From the NCBI RefSeq assembly GCF_958350005.1, contig NZ_CATWFF010000062.1, forward strand, positions 1-11,095: DNA of 11,095 bases, given 5' to 3'. How positions within the stretch are numbered: position 1 is the first letter of the stretch; the number at the start of each line of letters is the position of its first letter. Positions 7,254-11,095 of the stretch are shown here, in pieces. The translations under genes and the position numbers were made by a program. The stretch is from an uncultured Megasphaera sp. (lineage in GTDB: Bacteria > Bacillota > Negativicutes > Veillonellales > Megasphaeraceae). The notes below the pieces were generated by a model. It was not told where the DNA came from and made no database searches. It worked only from the letters and a program-made list of their open reading frames with translations.

Positions 7254-8477
7254 CTATTTTCGATTTCCCAGATACCATTTGACGAACTGCTGGGCAATGC
7301 GGCCGTTACGGCCGGAATGTTCCATTTCCCAGCGCAGGCCCTGAATGCGCAGTTCATGAGCGTCGAGACAGACGCCGGCCTTGCGCAGTTCGTGGTCAAT
7401 AATCTGCAGGTACTCATCCTGCGTAGGCGTGGCATAATGCAGAATGAGGCCAAACCGGTCAGACAGGGAAATAGATTCGTTCGTACTGTCGTCGCGGTAT
7501 ACTTCATCCTGTTCGTCACTGCGGTCCTTCCACGTTTCCTTGAGGAGATGACGGCGGTTGGACGTGGCGTACAGGAGGACATTGGGCGGCTGCGGCGATA
7601 CGCCGCCGTCAATGGCCGACTTGAGGTACTTGTATTCTTTTTCATCTTCATCGAAAGACAGGTCGTCTAGGAAGAGAATAAATTTCCGGCTGCGGATTTC
7701 TGCCAGCCGTTCCATAAGCTGGGCCAGGCCGGAGAGCTGACTGCGGCCGACCTGGACAAGGCGCAGCCCCTGGTCATGATACCTGTACACCAGCGCTTTT
7801 ACGCCAGTGGACTTGCCGGTGCCCCGTGCGCCTGTGAGCAGTACGTTGTTGGCTTCGCGGCCTTCAATGAAGTTTACCGTGTTGGCCAGGAGGCGGCTCT
7901 TCTGATGGTCATATCCCAGCAGATCATCCCATTCATAATGGGGAAACTCTTCAATGCCCACAAGACCACCGTCACTGCGGACCCGGAAGGCCATGTATTC
8001 CGCCATAGGGCCGCTGCCGTACTGCCGGTAGTGTTCCAGCAGGAGGCGGGCACATTCCTGAGGGCTCGTGCTGCCGCCGAGAGCCTGTGCCAGGGCAGCC
8101 CGGCATTCGCTGTGTCTGGGCGCTGCCGGCGTATACGAATCCAGAAAGGCATAGCCAAACAGGGCCGACGCTTTGGCCTGCAAAAAGGGCAGCAGGATCT
8201 TCATGTCTTCACCGACTGCTGCTACGAGTCCTGCCCCGTAGGTTCCGGTCCGTTCCACCGTCGCAGCGGCCACATTGTCACCGTCGCAAAGGCGCTGCAG
8301 CAAATACTGCTGCCATATATTTCCCGACAATCCCAGACGTTCGGCCTGAGCAATGAGCATTCCTGCCGCCTTGCTGTCCGGCTCCATTCCCTCGCACAGG
8401 GATGATACAGCCTGTACCATCTCATCCGCTACAAGGTGCCGGCATATGATCATATCCTCGATCTGCAATACATCCAT
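7254..8477 (-). CDS. AAA+ ATP-binding protein, DUF815 family
   Basis: This is a 407-residue cytoplasmic protein of unknown role. The C-terminal part (about 185-400) is a P-loop ATPase matching what I know of DUF815 (PF05673). It has Walker A GARGTGKST (216-224), Walker B FILFLDD (267-272), a sensor-1-like segment YATSNRRHL (303-311) and an arginine-containing SGRNGR segment (388-393) in the lid region. Residues 1-180 are mainly helical by composition, and I recognise no domain there. The start is supported by AAAGGAG 9 nt upstream. It is a single-gene unit, convergent with lipA and divergent from thiS, so context gives no firm functional link. It resembles a chaperone-like or loader AAA+ protein, but no partner is visible. 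The family assignment is confident; function is not. Confidence 0.88.
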   Translation of the reverse strand: MDVLQIEDMIICRHLVADEMVQAVSSLCEGMEPDSKAAGMLIAQAERLGLSGNIWQQYLLQRLCDGDNVAAATVERTGTYGAGLVAAVGEDMKILLPFLQAKASALFGYAFLDSYTPAAPRHSECRAALAQALGGSTSPQECARLLLEHYRQYGSGPMAEYMAFRVRSDGGLVGIEEFPHYEWDDLLGYDHQKSRLLANTVNFIEGREANNVLLTGARGTGKSTGVKALVYRYHDQGLRLVQVGRSQLSGLAQLMERLAEIRSRKFILFLDDLSFDEDEKEYKYLKSAIDGGVSPQPPNVLLYATSNRRHLLKETWKDRSDEQDEVYRDDSTNESISLSDRFGLILHYATPTQDEYLQIIDHELRKAGVCLDAHELRIQGLRWEMEHSGRNGRIAQQFVKWYLGNRK

Positions 8478-8524
8478 CCTATCGTTCTCCTTTCCGATGG
8501 ACCTGTTACGTTTTAAAAATCAAT

Positions 8525-8543
8525 GTATTGTTCTCAACAATAC
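8525..8543. repeat. 19-bp inverted repeat, candidate operator of the DUF815 gene
   Basis: GTATTGTT and AACAATAC are perfect 8-bp arms around CTC. The repeat covers the best candidate -10 element of the DUF815 gene and starts 48 bp upstream of its ATG. This is the position expected for a repressor site, possibly autoregulation or stress control. It could also fold as an RNA hairpin near the 5' end. No regulator consensus is recognised with confidence. Confidence 0.45.
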
Positions 8544-8565
8544 CAAAAAACGCGGCTAATTGCAA
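8537..8565 (-). promoter_or_regulatory. possible promoter of the DUF815 gene
   Basis: On the minus strand TTGCAA (8565-8560) and TATTGT (8542-8537) are spaced by 17 nt. Both boxes are imperfect, and an alternative pair starting at TTGAGA (8537-8532) is almost as good. In either case the 19-bp inverted repeat overlaps a core element. Confidence 0.4.
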
Positions 8566-8584
8566 GACACGGCCCATATCTCTC

Positions 8585-8596
8585 CGGCATATGCCG
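8585..8596. repeat. perfect 12-bp palindrome upstream of the thiS promoter
   Basis: CGGCATATGCCG is fully self-complementary and ends 14 bp before the -35 box of the thi operon, where an activator could bind. It is short enough to occur by chance in a long sequence; its position is the main argument. Confidence 0.3.
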
Positions 8597-8610
8597 ATTC
8601 ATTTCCCGTC

Positions 8611-8638
8611 TTGACAAATGGCGCTGCTTCGCTATACT
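8611..8638 (+). promoter_or_regulatory. thiSGH promoter
   Basis: A perfect TTGACA (8611-8616) and TATACT (8633-8638) are separated by 16 nt. Transcription should begin near 8645, only about 17 nt before the long hairpin that precedes thiS. The strength of the promoter combined with an early terminator-like structure suggests control after initiation. Confidence 0.82.
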
Positions 8639-8661
8639 AGTAGTAGAGTGTGACTGATACA

Positions 8662-8720
8662 GGCCGCACGAAGGGGTACACCACCATCGGTGTAGCTTCT
8701 TCGTGCGGTCTATTTTTTTT
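8662..8720 (+). promoter_or_regulatory. terminator-like leader hairpin (attenuator candidate) before thiS
   Basis: A 12-bp lower stem pairs GGCCGCACGAAG (8662-8673) with CTTCGTGCGGTC (8699-8710), with one G-U pair. An asymmetric internal loop (GGG against GCTT) follows. A 6-bp upper stem pairs TACACC (8677-8682) with GGTGTA (8689-8694) and is closed by ACCATC. TATTTTTTTT follows directly, so the whole has the form of an intrinsic terminator placed between promoter and gene. The U-run ends one base before the AAAGGAG ribosome site of thiS. I see no TPP-riboswitch core and no strong alternative antiterminator. It could be a small ligand- or protein-sensing attenuator; a candidate RNA class named after thiS has, as I recall, been described, but I cannot match its consensus from memory. 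Confidence 0.75.
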
Positions 8721-8737
8721 GAAAGGAGTTATGCCAG

Positions 8738-8932
8738 ATGGTCCGAATCAACGGAAAAGATATTGCCGCAGACGGCATGAATCTCAGAGACTATTTAGAC
8801 CGGGAAGGGCTGCGTCCGGAACGCATTGCCGTCGAACTGAACGGAGCCATTGTGCGCCGCGGCACGTATGATACGGTAACGCTGAGCGCCGGCGATTCCA
8901 TGGAAATCGTCCATTTTGTCGGCGGCGGCTAA
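8738..8932 (+). CDS. thiS: sulfur carrier protein ThiS
   Basis: This 64-residue ubiquitin-like carrier brings sulfur to thiazole synthesis as a C-terminal thiocarboxylate. It has the short beta-grasp pattern of the family: VRINGKDI at the start, LRDYLDREG in the helix, the VELNGAIVRR segment, then GDSMEIVHFVGGG ending in the required Gly-Gly tail. Length is typical. AAAGGAG lies 9 nt before the ATG and directly after the U-run of the leader hairpin; an out-of-frame ATG at 8731 is too close to that site. It is the first gene of thiS-thiG-thiH, 58 bp before thiG. Activation requires adenylylation by a ThiF/MoeB-type enzyme, which is not encoded in this window. Confidence 0.95.
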   Translation: MVRINGKDIAADGMNLRDYLDREGLRPERIAVELNGAIVRRGTYDTVTLSAGDSMEIVHFVGGG

Positions 8933-8990
8933 GGGCTGCTGCTGCGACTGTTACTGCATACTTATACTCAGCAAAGGAGCTGTCCATACA

Positions 8991-9764
8991 ATGGAACAAC
9001 AGAAAGACGCCCTTATCTTAGGAGGGCATGAATTTTCATCCCGCTTCATTCTCGGCTCAGGGAAATATTCCGTCGACCTCATTCAGGCCGCTGTCGAACA
9101 GGCAGGCGCCCAGATCGTCACCATGGCTCTGCGCCGCGTAGAAGCCGGCAAAAAAGATAATATTCTCGACTTTATTCCCAACGGCGTTACGATACTGCCC
9201 AATACGTCCGGTGCCCGCAATGCCGACGAAGCTGTCCGCATTGCCCGCCTGTCCCGGGAAGTAGGGTGCGGTGATTTCATCAAAATCGAAATCATGCGCG
9301 ATTCCAAATACCTTCTGCCGGACAATGCAGAAACCGTAAAGGCTACGGAAATTCTGGCCAACGAAGGCTTCGTCGTCCTGCCCTACATGTATCCTGATTT
9401 ATATACAGCCCGCGACCTCGTCAGTGCCGGCGCCGCTGCCGTCATGCCTCTGGCTGCCCCCATCGGTTCCAACCGGGGCCTGGCAACGAAGGAATTCATC
9501 CAGATTCTCATTGACGAAATCGACCTGCCCGTCATCGTCGACGCCGGCATTGGCCGTCCGTCTCAGGCCTGTGAAGCCATGGAAATGGGTGCTGCTGCCA
9601 TTATGGCCAATACGGCTCTGGCGACAGCCGGCAATCTGCCCCTCATGGCCCAGGCCTTCCGTCAGGCCATCGAAGCAGGCCGCGCTGCCTACCTGGCCGG
9701 CATGGGCCGCATCAGCGAAACGGCGTCCGCTTCCGATCCGCTGACCGGATTTTTAGGCGATTAA
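8991..9764 (+). CDS. thiG: thiazole synthase ThiG
   Basis: This 257-residue TIM-barrel enzyme joins 1-deoxyxylulose 5-phosphate, ThiS thiocarboxylate sulfur and dehydroglycine to form the thiazole phosphate of thiamine. Visible marks are LGSGKYS (21-27), ALRRVE (46-51), LPNTSGAR (69-76), the Schiff-base lysine K98 in DFIKIEIM, PLAAPIGSNRGL, and DAGIGRPSQA with the following MGAAAIMANTA phosphate-binding region. All expected segments are present. The frame is open 25 codons further upstream, overlapping thiS, but that stretch is Cys-rich and unlike the family. AAAGGAG 11 nt before 8991 supports the chosen ATG. thiH follows after 9 bp, consistent with the known ThiG-ThiH complex. Confidence 0.97.
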   Translation: MEQQKDALILGGHEFSSRFILGSGKYSVDLIQAAVEQAGAQIVTMALRRVEAGKKDNILDFIPNGVTILPNTSGARNADEAVRIARLSREVGCGDFIKIEIMRDSKYLLPDNAETVKATEILANEGFVVLPYMYPDLYTARDLVSAGAAAVMPLAAPIGSNRGLATKEFIQILIDEIDLPVIVDAGIGRPSQACEAMEMGAAAIMANTALATAGNLPLMAQAFRQAIEAGRAAYLAGMGRISETASASDPLTGFLGD

Positions 9765-9773
9765 GGAGGCTTC

Positions 9774-10940
9774 ATGATGACAGAACAACGCATTGATCAT
9801 ATGAAATATCTGCCCGGCATGGAAATACTGGATTCGGATATGCTCGCTCAGGTAACAGCTTACCATGATTCATTCCGCAACGAAGACTACACGGCAGCTG
9901 ATGTACAGCGGGCACTGTCCAAGACCCGCCTGGACCCGCAGGACTTCATGGCCCTCCTGTCGACAGCAGCGGCTCCTTATCTGGAACAGATGGCTCAGAA
10001 AGCCCACATGGTCACGCGCCGTCACTTTGGCGGAAATATTTCCATTCTCACGCCTATTTACTTTGCAAACTACTGCGAAAATTACTGCATTTATTGCGGC
10101 TTCAACTCGCACAACAAAATCAAGCGCGCCCGCCTGACTGACGAAGAACTGCACCGGGAATGTCAGAACATTGCCAATGCCGGCATTGAAGAAGTCCTCA
10201 TGCTGACTGGCGAAAGCCCCAAAATGTCGGATGTCCGCTATATTGGCAATGCCGTCAAAATTGCCCGCCAGTATTTCCGGGTCATTGGCATGGAAATTTA
10301 TCCCGTAAATTCGGAAGACTATGCATATCTGCACGAATGCGGCGCTGACTACGTAACGGTCTTTCAGGAAACCTACGATTCTGACAAGTACGAAACGCTC
10401 CACCTGGCAGGAAACAAGCGCATCTTCCCGTACCGCTTCTACGCCCAGGAACGGGCCATTCGCGGCGGCATGCGCGGCGTCGGCTTTGCAGCCCTCCTGG
10501 GTCTTGCAGATTACCAGAAAGACGCCGTCGCCACAGGGATGCACGCCTGGCTCATGCAGCGGAAATATCCGCAGGCCGAAATTTCCCTGTCCTGTCCTCG
10601 TCTGTGCCCGATTATTAACAACGATAAAATCAATCCCAAAGACGTGGACGAACGGAAACTGACGCAGATCATCTGCGCCTACCGCCTATTCCTGCCCTAC
10701 GCCTGCATCGTCGTATCGAGCCGGGAAAGTGCGGCCTTCCGAAATGCTATCATGAAAATCGCCGCCACCAAGGTCTCGGCCAGCGTCTGCGTCGGCATTG
10801 GCGGTCATCTGGAAAACGACGGTTCTGAAAAGGGAGACGAACAGTTTGAAATTACGGACAACCGTCCTTTTGATGAAATGTACGCTGCCATTAAGCACAT
10901 GGGCCTCCAGCCTGTGACCAGCGAATATATTTACGTATAA
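9774..10940 (+). CDS. thiH: 2-iminoacetate synthase (tyrosine lyase) ThiH
   Basis: This 388-residue radical-SAM enzyme cleaves tyrosine to p-cresol and dehydroglycine, which feeds ThiG. The cluster motif CENYCIYC gives C101, C105 and C108, followed by GFN. LMLTGESPK and the EIYPVNSEDY segment match the family barrel, and the C-terminal part contains the ThiH-type LSCPRLCPI and VVSSRESAAFRN segments. It is full length, and no frameshift is seen. AAGGAGG overlaps the thiG stop codon. It lies 4 nt before the first ATG and 7 nt before the second (9777), so translation may really start at the second Met. Using ThiH in place of the oxygen-dependent glycine oxidase ThiO points to an anaerobe. It is the last gene of the operon. 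Confidence 0.96.
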   Translation: MMTEQRIDHMKYLPGMEILDSDMLAQVTAYHDSFRNEDYTAADVQRALSKTRLDPQDFMALLSTAAAPYLEQMAQKAHMVTRRHFGGNISILTPIYFANYCENYCIYCGFNSHNKIKRARLTDEELHRECQNIANAGIEEVLMLTGESPKMSDVRYIGNAVKIARQYFRVIGMEIYPVNSEDYAYLHECGADYVTVFQETYDSDKYETLHLAGNKRIFPYRFYAQERAIRGGMRGVGFAALLGLADYQKDAVATGMHAWLMQRKYPQAEISLSCPRLCPIINNDKINPKDVDERKLTQIICAYRLFLPYACIVVSSRESAAFRNAIMKIAATKVSASVCVGIGGHLENDGSEKGDEQFEITDNRPFDEMYAAIKHMGLQPVTSEYIYV

Positions 10941-10984
10941 CCAGGAAACCTCACATCTCTATGATATAACCATAAACAGCAAGA

Positions 10985-11025
10985 CAAAAACAGCAGGGAG
11001 ACTAATCCACTCCCTGCTGTTTTTG
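10985..11025. terminator. strong bidirectional terminator after thiH
   Basis: CAAAAACAGCAGGGAG (10985-11000) pairs perfectly over 16 bp with CTCCCTGCTGTTTTTG (11010-11025) around a 9-nt loop. The A-run and T-run inside the arms serve either direction. It ends the thi operon on the plus strand and could end a convergent gene coming from beyond the right edge. Confidence 0.92.
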
Positions 11026-11095
11026 CTTGTATTCTGCAATGTATTTCGCATCATATATAATGAATTTTTATTCTTCCTATTATGCATTATAGTTC
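11026..11095. other. AT-rich right edge
   Basis: These 70 bases after the terminator are AT-rich, and I see no gene or clear signal in them. They are probably intergenic. Confidence 0.5.

Noticed and set aside
8645..8737. TPP riboswitch before thiS
   Set aside because: The leader is too short, and no CUGAGA or ACCUGAU-type core segments are present.
8916..8990. 25-codon extension of thiG overlapping thiS
   Set aside because: It is Cys-rich and unlike the family, and a good ribosome site precedes the ATG at 8991.
7237..10964. Repeat of CATCTCTATGA at 7237-7247 and 10954-10964, both near terminators
   Set aside because: An 11-base match is expected by chance several times in a window of this size, and the flanks differ.
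1..11095. Mobile elements, CRISPR arrays, tRNA or rRNA genes
   Set aside because: No transposase, integrase, direct-repeat arrays or cloverleaf sequences were seen; the gaps are short and explained by control elements.

Overview
The window looks like chromosomal DNA from an anaerobic, low-oxygen-adapted Firmicute of the Negativicutes type (Megasphaera or a relative is my best guess, from memory of the families, not from a search). The evidence is an Ile-type T-box leader, purine-rich AAAGGAG-like ribosome sites, consensus TTGACA/TATAAT promoters with 16-17 nt spacers, moderately GC-rich coding sequence with AT-rich gaps, tyrosine-dependent ThiH instead of ThiO, and a dihydroxyacid dehydratase of the oxygen-labile [4Fe-4S] kind. 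I see no insertion sequence, phage gene, tRNA, rRNA or CRISPR array. This is ordinary core metabolism, tightly packed and well delimited by terminators.

Layout. (1) 43-5352, minus strand: a branched-chain amino acid operon transcribed leftward as promoter, T-box leader, ilvC, ilvB, ilvN, ilvD. It supplies every step from pyruvate (or 2-oxobutyrate plus pyruvate) to the 2-oxoacid precursors of valine and isoleucine. ilvB and ilvN overlap by ATGA; the other gaps are 38 and 52 bp. The leader carries an AUC (isoleucine) specifier and a TGGT acceptor-pairing bulge, so uncharged tRNA-Ile should turn the operon on. (2) 5353-5632: a divergent AT-rich control region with an imperfect 18-bp palindrome and the lipB promoter. 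(3) 5633-7175, plus strand: lipB-lipA, the endogenous route to protein-bound lipoate, overlapping by 38 nt and ending in a bidirectional terminator shared with the convergent next gene. (4) 7254-8477, minus strand: a single-gene unit for a DUF815-family AAA+ ATPase of unknown role. (5) 8478-8737: a divergent control region with two palindromes, a strong promoter and a long terminator-like hairpin directly before thiS. (6) 8738-10940, plus strand: thiS-thiG-thiH, which make the thiazole phosphate half of thiamine, closed by a strong bidirectional terminator.

The most interesting unexplained element is the leader of thiS. It has no recognisable TPP riboswitch. Instead, a promoter is followed within about 20 nt by a two-tier hairpin and a U-run that ends just before the thiS ribosome site, which looks like an attenuator of unknown trigger. 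The thiazole operon also lacks thiF inside the window, so ThiS must be adenylylated by a protein encoded elsewhere. I found no convincing wholly new system.
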